From: Caldicellulosiruptor bescii DSM 6725
GTDB lineage: Bacteria; Bacillota; Thermoanaerobacteria; Caldicellulosiruptorales; Caldicellulosiruptoraceae
Reading direction: 5' to 3'
Assembly: GCF_000022325.1 (NCBI RefSeq)
Contig: NC_012034.1
Coordinates: forward strand, 1,444,501-1,508,500
DNA length: 64,000 nucleotides
The notes under the pieces are model-generated. The model had not been told where the DNA came from and did not search any database. It was given only the letters and a program-made list of their open reading frames with translations. A program made the translations under genes and the position numbers. Positions 16,989 through 27,131 of this stretch are shown here, in pieces (the first letter of the stretch is position 1; each line of letters starts with the position of its first letter).

Positions 16989-17899
16989 ACTTCTCTGATA
17001 GGCTAATTGAGTCTATAAAAAAGAAAAATAGTGTTCTTATAGCTGGAATTGATACGAGCATTGAAAACATACCAGATTATTTTATCAAAAGATTTTATGA
17101 CAAAGAAAAAAGCGAAATTGACAATTTGAAAACCATCTTGTTTGAATACATTCGAAGAATTATCGATGCAGTGGAAGAAAATGTGGTTGGGGTAAAGTTT
17201 CAGGCAGCATTCTTTGAACAGTACTCATACCATGGGTTTGAAGTTTTGCATAAACTCTGTGAATATACAAAAAACAAAAAGCTTGTGGTAATCTTTGATG
17301 GTAAAAGAAACGACATCTCAAGCTCTGCAAAAGGATACTCAAACGCTTACCTTGGCGAGACACCTGTTTTTGGTAAAAAAATGAGGTTTTTTGAGTTCGA
17401 CGCAATCACTACAAACCCTTATCTTGGTCAAGACGGTATAAAGCCATTTGTTGAAGACTGTGAGAGATTCAAAAAAGGTCTGTTTGTACTTGTTAAGACT
17501 TCCAACCCTTCTTCTGCTGATTTTCAAGATCTGATGGTAGAAGATAAATACCTTTTCGAAGTGGTGGCTGAAAAAGTTTATGAATGGGGAAAAAACTGCA
17601 TAGGGAAAGAAGGTTACAGTGATGTTGGTGCTGTTGTAGGTGCAACCCAGCCTGAGGCTGCTAAAAGAATAAGGGAAATCTTGCCAAACTCCTTCTTTCT
17701 TGTACCGGGAATAGGTGTGCAGGGAGGAAAAATAGAAGATTTGAAATATTTTGTGGACAGTAACAACATGGGCATAATAGTAAATTCGTCACGTGATATA
17801 ATCTATGCATACAAAAACTATGTTCATTCTGATTTTGAAAAGAGTAGCTACTTGGCTTCAAAAAATATCAAAGAAAGTATCAACGCAGCAATCTCTTAA
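16982..17899 (+). CDS. pyrF: Orotidine 5'-phosphate decarboxylase (long form)
   Basis: PyrF decarboxylates OMP to UMP. At 305 residues it belongs to the longer subfamily found in clostridia and actinobacteria. Visible motifs are [45 protein letters not shown] with the catalytic Lys/Asp cluster, and [11 protein letters not shown]. The start is TTG at 16982, with a 7-base overlap with pyrC. No alternative ATG fits the family N-terminus. Confidence 0.93.
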
Positions 17900-17931
17900 A
17901 GAAATAAAATCAAAAGAGGTGAGACTTTAAA

Positions 17932-20900
17932 GTGCCACTGAGAAAGGATATAAAAAAGGTTTTGGTTATTGGTTCAGGACCGATTATAATTGGCCAGGCA
18001 GCTGAGTTTGACTATTCAGGAAGCCAGGCTTGCAAGGCATTAAAAGAAGAAGGCATTGAAGTTGTCCTTATAAACTCAAACCCAGCAACAATCATGACAG
18101 ACAAAACAATGGCAGACAGTATCTATATTGAGCCTATAACTTGTGAGATAATAGAAAAGATAATTCAAAAAGAAAAAGTTGACTCTATATTGCCAACACT
18201 TGGAGGTCAAACGGGCCTTAACACTGCTGTTGAGCTTTACAAAAGTGGGATCCTTGACAAATACAATGTCAAGGTAATTGGAACAAACATTGAAGCTATT
18301 GAGTTCGCAGAAGATAGACAACTTTTTAAACAGCTGATGATAAAAATTGGCGAACCTGTTGTTCCAAGTGAGGTTGTAAACTGCGTAGAAGATGGTCTTG
18401 CGTTTGCAAAGAAAATAGGCTTTCCTGTTATAATAAGGCCGGCATATACCCTTGGGGGGACTGGTGGTGGTATTGCAAACAATGAAGATGAGTTTGTAGA
18501 GATTGCAAGAAGAGGTCTTTCTTACAGTCCTGTACACCAAATACTTGTAGAGAAAAGTATAAAAGGGTGGAAAGAGATAGAGTATGAGGTTATGCGAGAC
18601 TCAAACGGATGCCTGATTACCGTGTGTAATATGGAAAATATTGACCCGGTCGGAATTCATACAGGCGATAGCATTGTTGTTGCACCATCGCAGACACTTT
18701 CTGATAAAGAATATCAAATGCTAAGGTCATCTGCTCTCAAAATCATAGATACTCTGAAGATTGAGGGAGGATGTAATGTCCAGTTTGCCCTAAATCCTGA
18801 TAGTTTTGAATATGCAGTGATTGAAGTAAATCCAAGAGTCAGTCGCTCATCTGCTTTAGCTTCAAAAGCAACAGGGTATCCAATTGCCAGAATTGCTGCA
18901 AAGATTGCGCTTGGCTATACACTTGATGAAATAGAAAATGCCATTACAAAGATGACATACGCAAGCTTTGAACCGACTCTTGACTATGTTGTTCTGAAAA
19001 TTCCACGCTGGCCGTTTGACAAGTTTACTTATGCAAATAGAAAACTTGGTACACAGATGAAAGCAACTGGAGAGATCATGGCAATCGGAAGAACATTTGA
19101 AGAAAGCCTTTTAAAAGGTATAAGGTCTCTTGACATAGGGCTGGACTACTTAGACCTCCCAGAGCTAAAAAGTTTGGATAACAAAACTCTTTCAAAGCTT
19201 ATAATCGAGGCTGATGACAGAAGAATATTTGCACTTGCTGAAGCTATAAGAAGAGGATATGAAGTAGAGTACCTATACCAAATCAGTAAAGTAGACAGAT
19301 TTTTTCTCCACAAGATTAAAAATATAATTGAGATGGAAGAAAGAATAAAAAAAGAGGAATTAAACAGCAGTATCCTGCTTGAAGCAAAGAAGATGGGGTT
19401 CAGTGACAAGACGATTGCAAATCTCAAAGGGATATCTGAAAATAATGTAAGAAGTTTGAGAAAAAGCCTAAACATAACATCGGTATATAAAATGGTTGAT
19501 ACATGCGCAGCAGAATTTGAAGCAAAAACTCCATATTATTATTCAACATATGAAAAGGAAAATGATGTAGCAGTACTACAAATATCAGATACACAGAGAA
19601 AGATTGTTGTTTTGGGCTCAGGTCCGATTAGAATTGGTCAGGGAATTGAGTTTGATTATACTTCTGTACACAGTGTTTATGCACTTTCAAAACTTGGCAT
19701 AAAATCTGTGATTATCAATAACAATCCAGAAACTGTTAGTACTGATTTTGATACCTCAGATATGCTCTTTTTTGAACCTCTCACAAAAGAAGATGTCTTA
19801 AATGTTATTGAAACAGTAAAACCAGAGGGTATTATAGTCCAATTTGGTGGTCAGACAGCTATAAAACTTTCTCAGCAGCTTGCAAAAGAGGGTATCAAGA
19901 TTTTTGGTACAAGCGCAGAGGGAATAGATATTGCCGAAGACAGAGAAAGATTTGACAAAATCTTGAATAAGCTTAACATCAAAAGACCTCCAGGCTTTAC
20001 ATGTTATACACTGCAAGAAGCACTAAGAATAGCAAACTCATTAGGATATCCTGTGCTTGTGCGGCCTTCATATGTTCTTGGCGGACAGGGTATGAAAATT
20101 GCCTTTGACGATAACGATATTGTAGAGATGCTCAGCTATGCGAAAAATCTCAATGATCATCCTATCCTCATTGACAAATACATCGTCGGAAAAGAAATAG
20201 AGGTTGATGCTATATCTGATGGCGAGGACATCTTGATCCCAGGAATAATGGAACATATTGAAAGAGCAGGTGTTCATTCGGGAGACAGTATTTCCCTGTA
20301 TCCTGCAAGGAATATTTCAAAGTATATTGAAGAGAAGATTGTCGAATATACGCTCAAAATAGCAAAAGAACTTGAATGCAAAGGACTTATAAATGTGCAG
20401 TTTATTGTTCAAAACGAAGAACTTTATGTTATAGAAGTAAATCCGAGAGGCAGTAGAACAGTACCCTTTTTGAGCAAGGTAACTGGTGTTCCTATGGTTG
20501 AGCTTGCAACAATGGTAAGTTTGGGATACAGGCTGAAAGATTTGGTAAACAAAGTTGGGCTTTTGCCGAAAAAAGATTTCTATGCCTTTAAAGTTCCTGT
20601 TTTCTCATTTGAAAAACTGCCTGATGTTGAAGTATCACTTGGTCCTGAGATGAAGTCAACAGGTGAGGTTATGGGAATTTCGAAAGACTACTATGTTGCA
20701 CTTTACAAAGGGCTTGTTGCAAGCGGTACAAAGCTACCATTAGAAGGTGGAGTACTTTTTACTGTTGCCGACCCTGACAAAAATGAAATCATCCCAATTG
20801 CTGAGAAGTTTGAAAAGCTTGGATTCAAGATATACGCAACATCAAAGACAGCAAAACATCTGAATTTTTATCAGGTTGCTGCAAATTATGTTAAAAAAGT

Positions 20901-21159
20901 GTCTGAAGGAAGTCCAAATATAATAGATCTGATTAGAAAAGGAGAAATAAACATTGTTATCAACACTCCTACAAAAGGAAGACAGCCGCAAAGAGATGGT
21001 TTTTTGATAAGAAGGTTTGCTGTGGAAAATAAGGTTCCAATCTTCACTTCAGTTGACACTGCAAAGGCTGTAGTTGAAATTATTGAGTTTCTAAAACAAA
21101 AAAGAGAACTTGACATATTTAACATAGGAGAGATTGATAATGAAGCTATTAGACGTTGA
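17932..21159 (+). CDS. carB: Carbamoyl-phosphate synthase large subunit
   Basis: CarB makes carbamoyl phosphate from bicarbonate, ammonia and two ATP. At 1075 residues it is full length, with two homologous ATP-grasp halves, each beginning with a [10 protein letters not shown](I)IGQ-type glycine loop (about residues 8 and 559). A C-terminal MGS-like domain follows (about 940-1075), where allosteric effectors bind. The start is GTG after AAAGAGGTGAG. In many Firmicutes carA lies directly upstream, but here pyrF precedes by only 32 bases. The glutaminase subunit must therefore be encoded elsewhere, or ammonia is used directly. Confidence 0.95.
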   Translation: MPLRKDIKKVLVIGSGPIIIGQAAEFDYSGSQACKALKEEGIEVVLINSNPATIMTDKTMADSIYIEPITCEIIEKIIQKEKVDSILPTLGGQTGLNTAVELYKSGILDKYNVKVIGTNIEAIEFAEDRQLFKQLMIKIGEPVVPSEVVNCVEDGLAFAKKIGFPVIIRPAYTLGGTGGGIANNEDEFVEIARRGLSYSPVHQILVEKSIKGWKEIEYEVMRDSNGCLITVCNMENIDPVGIHTGDSIVVAPSQTLSDKEYQMLRSSALKIIDTLKIEGGCNVQFALNPDSFEYAVIEVNPRVSRSSALASKATGYPIARIAAKIALGYTLDEIENAITKMTYASFEPTLDYVVLKIPRWPFDKFTYANRKLGTQMKATGEIMAIGRTFEESLLKGIRSLDIGLDYLDLPELKSLDNKTLSKLIIEADDRRIFALAEAIRRGYEVEYLYQISKVDRFFLHKIKNIIEMEERIKKEELNSSILLEAKKMGFSDKTIANLKGISENNVRSLRKSLNITSVYKMVDTCAAEFEAKTPYYYSTYEKENDVAVLQISDTQRKIVVLGSGPIRIGQGIEFDYTSVHSVYALSKLGIKSVIINNNPETVSTDFDTSDMLFFEPLTKEDVLNVIETVKPEGIIVQFGGQTAIKLSQQLAKEGIKIFGTSAEGIDIAEDRERFDKILNKLNIKRPPGFTCYTLQEALRIANSLGYPVLVRPSYVLGGQGMKIAFDDNDIVEMLSYAKNLNDHPILIDKYIVGKEIEVDAISDGEDILIPGIMEHIERAGVHSGDSISLYPARNISKYIEEKIVEYTLKIAKELECKGLINVQFIVQNEELYVIEVNPRGSRTVPFLSKVTGVPMVELATMVSLGYRLKDLVNKVGLLPKKDFYAFKVPVFSFEKLPDVEVSLGPEMKSTGEVMGISKDYYVALYKGLVASGTKLPLEGGVLFTVADPDKNEIIPIAEKFEKLGFKIYATSKTAKHLNFYQVAANYVKKVSEGSPNIIDLIRKGEINIVINTPTKGRQPQRDGFLIRRFAVENKVPIFTSVDTAKAVVEIIEFLKQKRELDIFNIGEIDNEAIRR

Positions 21160-21907
21160 AATTGAAGAAAATGTAAAAATTGCAAATGATATATTTCTTC
21201 TATCCTTTGAATCTGAATATTTAGCAGAAAATTTTAAGCCCGGCAATTTTGTGAATATTCTAATTGATAGAGAGAGCATTTATCCTCTTTTGAGAAGACC
21301 TTTTAGCATCTCTTTTGTTGAGGGAAAAAGAGTCTATATCGGTTACAAAGTGGTAGGTAAAGGCACAAAACTTCTTTCTCAAAAATCAAAAGGAGAGGCT
21401 ATTGATATCTTGGGTCCACTTGGAAACTCATTTTTGACAGACACATTCGACGGTAAGGTTGCTGTGATTGGAGGGGGGGTTGGAATTTTCCCCCTTGTTG
21501 GACTTTGTAAAGAGCTCAAAAATAGAAGTAATAAAGTTGATGTATTTCTTGGATTTAGAGATTTAAACTCAATGTTTTTGGTAGAAAGATTTAAGTACAT
21601 TTGTGACAATACCCTAATAGCAACAGATGATGGCAGTAGAGGTTACAAAGGGAGTGTTGTTGAGCTTTTTAAAGCCAATTTTTCAAAAGCAGAATATAAA
21701 GTTGTTTTTTGCTGTGGTCCAAAGCCTATGTTAAAGGCAATTAAAAATCTTAATCTTCCTGTAAAATGTTATGCCTCTTTAGAGGAAAAAATGGCGTGCG
21801 GGATAGGCGCATGTCTTTGCTGCAGTATAAAAGGAAAAGATGACAAAATGTATCATGTGTGTTCAGATGGCCCTGTTTTTGATATAATGGAGGTTGAGAT
21901 TGAATGA
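21140..21907 (+). CDS. pyrK: Dihydroorotate dehydrogenase B, electron-transfer subunit
   Basis: PyrK passes electrons from PyrD to NAD+ through FAD and a 2Fe-2S centre. The 255-residue protein has the FAD-binding RRPFSISF, the nucleotide-binding [14 protein letters not shown] and the iron-sulfur ligands C-GIGA-C-L-C-C...HVC near residue 215-240. The ATG at 21140 is favoured by AGGAGAG about 9 bases before it. It overlaps the carB end by 20 bases. Its presence shows that the pathway uses the NAD-linked class 1B dehydrogenase. Confidence 0.92.
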   Translation: MKLLDVEIEENVKIANDIFLLSFESEYLAENFKPGNFVNILIDRESIYPLLRRPFSISFVEGKRVYIGYKVVGKGTKLLSQKSKGEAIDILGPLGNSFLTDTFDGKVAVIGGGVGIFPLVGLCKELKNRSNKVDVFLGFRDLNSMFLVERFKYICDNTLIATDDGSRGYKGSVVELFKANFSKAEYKVVFCCGPKPMLKAIKNLNLPVKCYASLEEKMACGIGACLCCSIKGKDDKMYHVCSDGPVFDIMEVEIE

Positions 21908-22806
21908 ATTTAGAAGTTGAAATAGCGGGGATAAAACTCAAAAACCCTGTTATTGCAGCATCAGGCACATTTGGTTTTGGTCGTGAATATTCAAAGTTAA
22001 TTGACATAAGTGAATTTGGCGCTATCTGTACAAAGGGCATCACCTTAAAAAAGAGAATTGGCAATCCGCAGCCAAGACTTTGTGAAGTGTATGCAGGAAT
22101 AATAAACTCTGTAGGGCTTGAAAATCCAGGGGTTGAAGCCTTTATAAACGATGAACTCCCTTTTTTGAAAAGCTTTGATACCAAAATTATTGCCAATATA
22201 AACGGTTTTTCCAAAGAAGAGTTTGTTGAGCTTACAAAAATATTAACTTCACTTGTGGACATGATTGAAGTAAATTTATCATGTCCAAACGTGAAAGAAG
22301 GCGGAATGGTCTTTGGTAAAGACCCAAAAAAAGTCTATGAGATAACAAAGTCTGTAAAGGATGTGGCAAGCTGTCCAATAATTGTTAAACTAACACCAAA
22401 TGTCACAGATATAACCCAGTTGGCAGTAGCTGCAGAAAATGCAGGGGCTGATGCAATTTCGCTTATAAACACTGTATCTGCTATGGCAATTGACATTGAA
22501 ACAAGAAAACCCCTGATAAAGATGGTAACAGGTGGACTTTCAGGTCCTGCTATAAAGCCAATTGCAGTTAGAATGGTTTATGAGTGTTTCAAAAAAGTTA
22601 GAATACCCATTATTGGCATGGGAGGAATTATGAATTACAAAGATGCCATTGAGTTTTTTATTGCTGGAGCTACTGCCATTCAGATAGGTACTGTAAATTT
22701 TATAAATCCTAAAGCTGTTTGTGAAATAAAAGAGGGAATTGAGGCTTATCTTGAAAGAAAGGGTTTTAAGTCCATAAAAGAGCTTGTAGGTAGCATTAAT
22801 ATCTGA
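21904..22806 (+). CDS. pyrD: Dihydroorotate dehydrogenase B, catalytic subunit
   Basis: PyrD oxidises dihydroorotate to orotate with FMN. The 300-residue protein has the class 1 N-terminus [15 protein letters not shown], the class 1B catalytic-cysteine region [12 protein letters not shown], the lysine in IIVKLTPNV and [14 protein letters not shown] for phosphate binding. The ATGA overlap with pyrK supports an equal output of the two subunits, which form a heterotetramer. Confidence 0.94.
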   Translation: MNLEVEIAGIKLKNPVIAASGTFGFGREYSKLIDISEFGAICTKGITLKKRIGNPQPRLCEVYAGIINSVGLENPGVEAFINDELPFLKSFDTKIIANINGFSKEEFVELTKILTSLVDMIEVNLSCPNVKEGGMVFGKDPKKVYEITKSVKDVASCPIIVKLTPNVTDITQLAVAAENAGADAISLINTVSAMAIDIETRKPLIKMVTGGLSGPAIKPIAVRMVYECFKKVRIPIIGMGGIMNYKDAIEFFIAGATAIQIGTVNFINPKAVCEIKEGIEAYLERKGFKSIKELVGSINI

Positions 22807-22818
22807 GGTGAAAACAAA

Positions 22819-23541
22819 ATGTCAAAGACAGTTGTATATCTTATTCGTCATGCAGAAGCAGAAGGAAATTTTATAAGAAGATTTCATGGTATTACAGATT
22901 CTAATGTAACAGAAAAAGGTAAATTGCAAGCTCAAAAACTTGCAGAAAGGCTAAAGAATGTCCATTTTGATGTGATTTATTCAAGTCCTCTGAAAAGAGC
23001 CTTCTATACTGCAAGCAAAATAGCAGAGGGAAGAGATATAAAGATTATAGTAAGAGAAGATTTGATAGAGATAAACGGTGGTGAATGGGAAAACAGGTGC
23101 TGGGATGAACTTCCATTGCTTTATCCAACAGAGTATGAAATGTGGGAGAAAATGCCTCACAAACACTGTATGCCAAATGGTGAGAGTATGTATGAACTTT
23201 TCTTGAGGGCAAAATCTGCTTTTGAGGACATTGTAAAGTCAAATGTTGGGAAGAGAATATGTATTGTAACCCACGGAACGTTAATTAGGGCTCTTTTGAC
23301 GTATATAAAAGGATATGAATTTGAAAGACTCAACGAGATTTTGTGGCAGGACAATACTGCTATAAATATAATCGAGTATAAAGAAGGGAAATACCACCTT
23401 GTTGTTGAGGGTGACTGGTCTCATCTTGGAAAAGAGCTTTCCACAATAGCATATCAAGACTGGTGGCAACAGTTTTTAAAAGAAAGAGGAATTGAAAAAC
23501 AAGATATTACTATTATTGAAAGGAGAGAAAGTTATGAATAA
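22819..23541 (+). CDS. Histidine phosphatase / phosphoglycerate-mutase-like protein in the pyr operon
   Basis: This 240-residue protein of the histidine phosphatase superfamily has the phosphohistidine motif RHAEAEGN (residues 10-17). The second histidine is in VTHGTLIRALL, and the acidic residue is in INGGEWEN. It most resembles GpmB/PhoE-type phosphatases rather than true mutases, because the genome already has gpmI at 41480-43018. It lies between pyrD and pyrE and overlaps pyrE by 8 bases. Its substrate may be connected to nucleotide metabolism. That link is only positional. Confidence 0.8.
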   Translation: MSKTVVYLIRHAEAEGNFIRRFHGITDSNVTEKGKLQAQKLAERLKNVHFDVIYSSPLKRAFYTASKIAEGRDIKIIVREDLIEINGGEWENRCWDELPLLYPTEYEMWEKMPHKHCMPNGESMYELFLRAKSAFEDIVKSNVGKRICIVTHGTLIRALLTYIKGYEFERLNEILWQDNTAINIIEYKEGKYHLVVEGDWSHLGKELSTIAYQDWWQQFLKERGIEKQDITIIERRESYE

Positions 23542-24106
23542 AGATGCTTACATTCAAATGTTCAAAGACACAAATGCGCTTTTGGAAGGACATTTTCTTT
23601 TGTCCTCTGGAAAACACAGTGCAAAGTACCTTCAATGTGCAAAAGTGTTGCAGTACCCAAACTTAGCAGAAATGATTTGCAGTGATCTTGCACAACACTT
23701 TAAAGATCAACAAATTGACGTCGTTATAGGCCCTGCGTTGGGAGCAGTAACACTTTCATACGAACTTGCAAGACAGCTAAATTGTCGTTCTATCTTTGCA
23801 GAAAGAGAAGATGGAATAATGAAACTCAGACGAGGATTCAAAATTGAAGAGGGAGAAAAAGTATTGGTAGTTGAAGATGTGATAACAACAGGAGGGTCTG
23901 TAAGAGAGATAATTGAGATTGTAAAAGAATACAGAGGGGAAGTTGTGGCAGTTGCTGGTATTGTAGATAGAAGTGGCGGAAAGGTAGACCTTGGCTATCC
24001 TTTGAAAACCCTTCTTACATTAGAAATTGAAACTTTTGAGCCTGAAGAGTGTCCTCTGTGCAGGGAAGGAATACCTATTGTGAAGCCTGGAAGTAGGAAA
24101 AAATAA
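23534..24106 (+). CDS. pyrE: Orotate phosphoribosyltransferase
   Basis: PyrE converts orotate and PRPP to OMP. The 190-residue protein shows the PRPP motif VLVVEDVITTGGSVREII, FAEREDGIMKLRRGF and GPALGAVTLSYELAR. The C-terminal extension ECPLCREGIPIVKPGSRKK is typical of the thermophile/clostridial branch. The ATG at 23534 follows AAAGGAGAG. An earlier in-frame ATG at 23492 lies deep in the phosphatase gene and is unlikely. It is the last gene of the pyr operon. Confidence 0.93.
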   Translation: MNKDAYIQMFKDTNALLEGHFLLSSGKHSAKYLQCAKVLQYPNLAEMICSDLAQHFKDQQIDVVIGPALGAVTLSYELARQLNCRSIFAEREDGIMKLRRGFKIEEGEKVLVVEDVITTGGSVREIIEIVKEYRGEVVAVAGIVDRSGGKVDLGYPLKTLLTLEIETFEPEECPLCREGIPIVKPGSRKK

Positions 24107-24150
24107 GTTGGGATATGCATAATTGAAATTATTAATCCAAAAAAGTAATA

Positions 24151-24180
24151 TTGACAGTTAATTGATAAAAGTGATAGAAT
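24151..24180 (+). promoter_or_regulatory. Promoter of the zinc-ribbon membrane protein
   Basis: TTGACA (24151-24156) and TAGAAT (24175-24180) are separated by 18 bases, about 40 bases before the start codon. Confidence 0.55.
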
Positions 24181-24220
24181 GTTATAAATATTAGTTGGAA
24201 ACATGGAGGATATATAAAAT

Positions 24221-24619
24221 TTGAGAATATGTCCAAAATGTAACGAGTTAAATGGTGAAAACAGAACAGAATGTTGGAAATGTGGAGCTATTTTAGGTCC
24301 AGTAGATAAGTACAAAAAAATTTGTCTGAAATGTGGGCGAATATACCCTCAGAGAGCAGAAATTTGCGATGAATGTGGAGGAAAACTGGCAGTATATAGT
24401 GAAGATACTAATTACAAATATAGTAAAGCTAATAATAGTAGTTTTTGGTTATACATAGTTTCAATATTGTTTCCAATTATTGGTATTATATTGGGTTGCA
24501 TTTATATAGCAAGAAAGGAAGATAATCTGGGAAAATCATTGATTATAACAAGTGTAGTTGTTATAGTTATTTCAATCTTTATAAGTTTGCTCTTTGTCAG
24601 TTGTTCTCCTAACTTTTGA
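24221..24619 (+). CDS. Double zinc-ribbon membrane protein
   Basis: This 132-residue protein has two CxxC...CxxC zinc ribbons: CPKCNELNGENRTECWKCG (about residues 4-22) and CLKCGRIYPQRAEICDECG (about 35-53). Two hydrophobic segments follow (about 75-95 and 107-128), and a short tail contains a cysteine. The start is TTG with TGGAGG upstream. Such zinc ribbon plus membrane proteins are common in Firmicutes and are mostly uncharacterised. The gene stands alone between pyrE and the terminator at 24644. Confidence 0.7.
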   Translation: MRICPKCNELNGENRTECWKCGAILGPVDKYKKICLKCGRIYPQRAEICDECGGKLAVYSEDTNYKYSKANNSSFWLYIVSILFPIIGIILGCIYIARKEDNLGKSLIITSVVVIVISIFISLLFVSCSPNF

Positions 24620-24643
24620 TTTTTGATAAAAAATCAGCATAAT

Positions 24644-24706
24644 AAAAAAAATGCAGGGACTTTTAAAAACAACGTTGCTGGACAAGATAGCCCTGCATTT
24701 TTTTAT
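24644..24706. terminator. Bidirectional terminator between the zinc-ribbon gene and livF
   Basis: ATGCAGGG (24651-24658) pairs with CCCTGCAT (24691-24698), with A7 before and T7 after. It serves both the plus-strand gene and the minus-strand liv operon. Confidence 0.85.
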
Positions 24707-24726
24707 TTTTAATATTTTTTTAAAAA

Positions 24727-25437
24727 TCAACCACCTAAATAAGCTTTTTTAACCTCAGGATTTGCTGCAATCTCTTTTGCATCTCCGGATAAAACAATTT
24801 TACCTGTCTCTATTACATACGCCCTGTCTGCGATTGAAAGTGCCATGTGGGCATTTTGTTCAATCAAAAGTATAGTTGTACCTTGTGAGTTTATTTCTTT
24901 TATTATCTTAAAAATCTCAGTTACAAGTATAGGCGCTAAGCCCATTGAAGGCTCGTCAAGAAGCAGAAGCTTTGGCTTTGACATTAGTGCTCTTCCAATT
25001 GCAAGCATCTGCTGCTCTCCACCAGAGAGGGTACCAGCAAGCTGATCCCTTCTTTCATATAACCTTGGAAATCTCTCAAACACCTTTTTCAAATCTTCTT
25101 TTATTCCTTGCTTGTCCTTTCTCAAGTACGCGCCAAGCTCTAAGTTTTCAAGAACAGTCATTTCTGGGAATACACGTCTGCCTTCTGGTACGTGTGAAAT
25201 ACCAAGCTTGACAATTTCCATAGATGACTTTTTTGTTATATCAATATCTTCAAAATAGATTGAACCTGTATGAGGCCTAATAAGACCAGAGATTGTTTTG
25301 AGCAGGGTAGATTTTCCTGCACCGTTTGCACCAATTAACGTAACAATCTCACCTTTTTGAACTTCAAGTGAAACAGAAAACAATGCTTGAATAGCACCGT
25401 AAAATACGTCAATTCCATTTACTTTAAGCAAACTCAA
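24727..25437 (-). CDS. livF: Branched-chain amino-acid ABC transporter, ATP-binding protein LivF
   Basis: This is one of the two ATPase subunits energising uptake of leucine, isoleucine and valine or related amino acids. About 236 residues show Walker A GANGAGKST, the LivF-typical SHVPEGRRVFPEMTVLENLELGAY, signature LSGGEQQML and Walker B LLLLDEPSMGLAP. The TTG at 25437 follows GGAGAGGGG, and another TTG two codons on is possible. It overlaps the end of livG by 14 bases and is the last gene of the operon. Confidence 0.9.
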   Translation of the reverse strand: MSLLKVNGIDVFYGAIQALFSVSLEVQKGEIVTLIGANGAGKSTLLKTISGLIRPHTGSIYFEDIDITKKSSMEIVKLGISHVPEGRRVFPEMTVLENLELGAYLRKDKQGIKEDLKKVFERFPRLYERRDQLAGTLSGGEQQMLAIGRALMSKPKLLLLDEPSMGLAPILVTEIFKIIKEINSQGTTILLIEQNAHMALSIADRAYVIETGKIVLSGDAKEIAANPEVKKAYLGG

Positions 25438-26194
25438 AATCCCCCTCTCCAAGATAAGCTTCAATTACGCGAGGGTTGTTTTTAACTTCTTCAGGGGCAC
25501 CCACAGCAATTACTTCACCATAGTCAAGAACATAAATTTTTTCGCATATGTCCATTACAACTGACATGTCATGTTCAATTAAAAGTATAGTCAAATCAAA
25601 CTTCTCTTTTATAAATTTAATAAGGTTCTTTAGTTCCTGTGTTTCTTGAGGATTCATTCCCGCTGCTGGTTCGTCTAATAAAAGCAGTTTTGGTGATGTT
25701 GCAAGTGCACGAACAATTTCAAGCTTCCTTTGTTCACCATAGGGTAGATTTTTAGCAAGTTCAAATCTTTTTTCATAAAGACCAAAAATTTTTAAAAGTT
25801 CTTCAGCTTTTTTATGATTTTGTTCCTCTTCTTTCAAAAACTTCGATGTTCTGAAAATCGCATCAAAAAGGTTATAACTAATGTTCTTATGAAAAGAAAT
25901 TTTCACATTGTCAATTACACTGAGTTCCTTGAACAATCTTATGTTCTGAAAAGTCCTTGAAATCCCCAGTGCTGAAACTTGGTATGTCTTTTTATAAGTA
26001 ATATCGTAGTTTGAAAATTCTATCCTGCCAGTATTAGGATTATATATACCTGAAATTACATTGAACACTGTGGTTTTCCCAGCACCATTGGGGCCGATTA
26101 GCCCGATTATTGCACCTTTTTCAATATCAATATTGACATTGTTCAGAGCTACAATTCCTCCAAAATTGACTGTCACATTTTTTATCCTAAGCAT
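25424..26194 (-). CDS. livG: Branched-chain amino-acid ABC transporter, ATP-binding protein LivG
   Basis: LivG is the second ATPase subunit, of 256 residues. It has Walker A GPNGAGKTT, the LivG-type ISRTFQNIRLFKELSVIDNVKIS, a signature region that reads LPYGEQRKLEIVRAL in place of canonical LSGGQ (normal for LivG) and Walker B LLLLDEPAAGMNPQET. The ATG at 26194 is preferred, with GGTGGTGAG before it. It overlaps livM by 8 bases, pointing to translational coupling. Confidence 0.9.
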   Translation of the reverse strand: MLRIKNVTVNFGGIVALNNVNIDIEKGAIIGLIGPNGAGKTTVFNVISGIYNPNTGRIEFSNYDITYKKTYQVSALGISRTFQNIRLFKELSVIDNVKISFHKNISYNLFDAIFRTSKFLKEEEQNHKKAEELLKIFGLYEKRFELAKNLPYGEQRKLEIVRALATSPKLLLLDEPAAGMNPQETQELKNLIKFIKEKFDLTILLIEHDMSVVMDICEKIYVLDYGEVIAVGAPEEVKNNPRVIEAYLGEGDFEFA

Positions 26195-27125
26195 TTTTCT
26201 CACCACCAAACGGTATAAGCTTTGAAAGTCTTATTTCTTTTGTCCCCATAAGCCCTTGAGGCCTAAATAACATAATTATTATCAAAATAATAGAGTATAA
26301 GACCATCCTCACAGCTGGATAATCTTGTAATAACGCAGAGATTATAGTTAAAACTATAGCGGAGATAATTGAACCTGATATGCTTCCAAGTCCACCCAAA
26401 ACAACTATTACTAATATGTCAATTGATTTAAAGAAGTTGAACATATCTGGCTGAATAAATCCAAAAGAACCAGAATAAATTGAGCCTGCAACACCTGCAA
26501 AAAAGGCACCTATCATAAATGCAAGGACTTTATATAAAGTTGTATTGATTCCCATAGCTTCTGCAGCTATCTCATCTTCTCTGATGGCAATCATTGCTCT
26601 GCCAAACGACGAGTTGATAATATTTAATATAACCACTACACTTAAGACTGTAATGACAAAATATCCGGTCCAGTCAATTCCTTGTGGTATATCACTTATT
26701 CCACTTGCTCCACCTAAGTAATCTATATTCTGTATAATTACTCTTATAATCTCTCCAAAACCAAGTGTAGCAATTGCAAGATAGTCACCCCTCAGCCTTA
26801 GCACAGGAAGACCAATAATAAGACCACATATCATTGCAAACAACCCACCAATTAAAACGGTGAGATAAAATGGTACTGGTTTTTCAAGAGTTGTTAAAAC
26901 TGCAGTTGTATATGCTCCAATTGCCATAAATCCTGCGTGTCCAAGGGAAAACTGACCAGTGATGCCATTTATTAAATTTAAACTAACTGCCAAAATAATA
27001 TTTAACATTATCAAAAAGAGGTTTAGTTTGATATAATCGTCTATAATACCAATCTTCATTAAAAGCGTTATTATTAAATACAAAACAATTATAAATACAG
27101 AATATATCAGAAGTCTTTTCTTCAT
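26187..27125 (-). CDS. livM: Branched-chain amino-acid ABC transporter, permease LivM
   Basis: LivM is the inner-membrane permease subunit, 312 residues with eight to ten hydrophobic segments. The family pattern is clear: NLINGITGQFSLGHAGFMAIGAYTTAVL near the N-terminus, GDYLAIATLGFGEIIRVI in the middle and IREDEIAAEAMGINTTLYKVLAF. It pairs with LivH. The gene starts 6 bases after the livH stop codon. Confidence 0.9.
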   Translation of the reverse strand: MKKRLLIYSVFIIVLYLIITLLMKIGIIDDYIKLNLFLIMLNIILAVSLNLINGITGQFSLGHAGFMAIGAYTTAVLTTLEKPVPFYLTVLIGGLFAMICGLIIGLPVLRLRGDYLAIATLGFGEIIRVIIQNIDYLGGASGISDIPQGIDWTGYFVITVLSVVVILNIINSSFGRAMIAIREDEIAAEAMGINTTLYKVLAFMIGAFFAGVAGSIYSGSFGFIQPDMFNFFKSIDILVIVVLGGLGSISGSIISAIVLTIISALLQDYPAVRMVLYSIILIIIMLFRPQGLMGTKEIRLSKLIPFGGEKNA

Positions 27126-27131
27126 CTTTCC

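Noticed and set aside
22819..23541. Cofactor-dependent phosphoglycerate mutase for glycolysis
   Set aside because: gpmI in the glycolytic operon does that job, and the motif and context fit a GpmB/PhoE-like phosphatase better.
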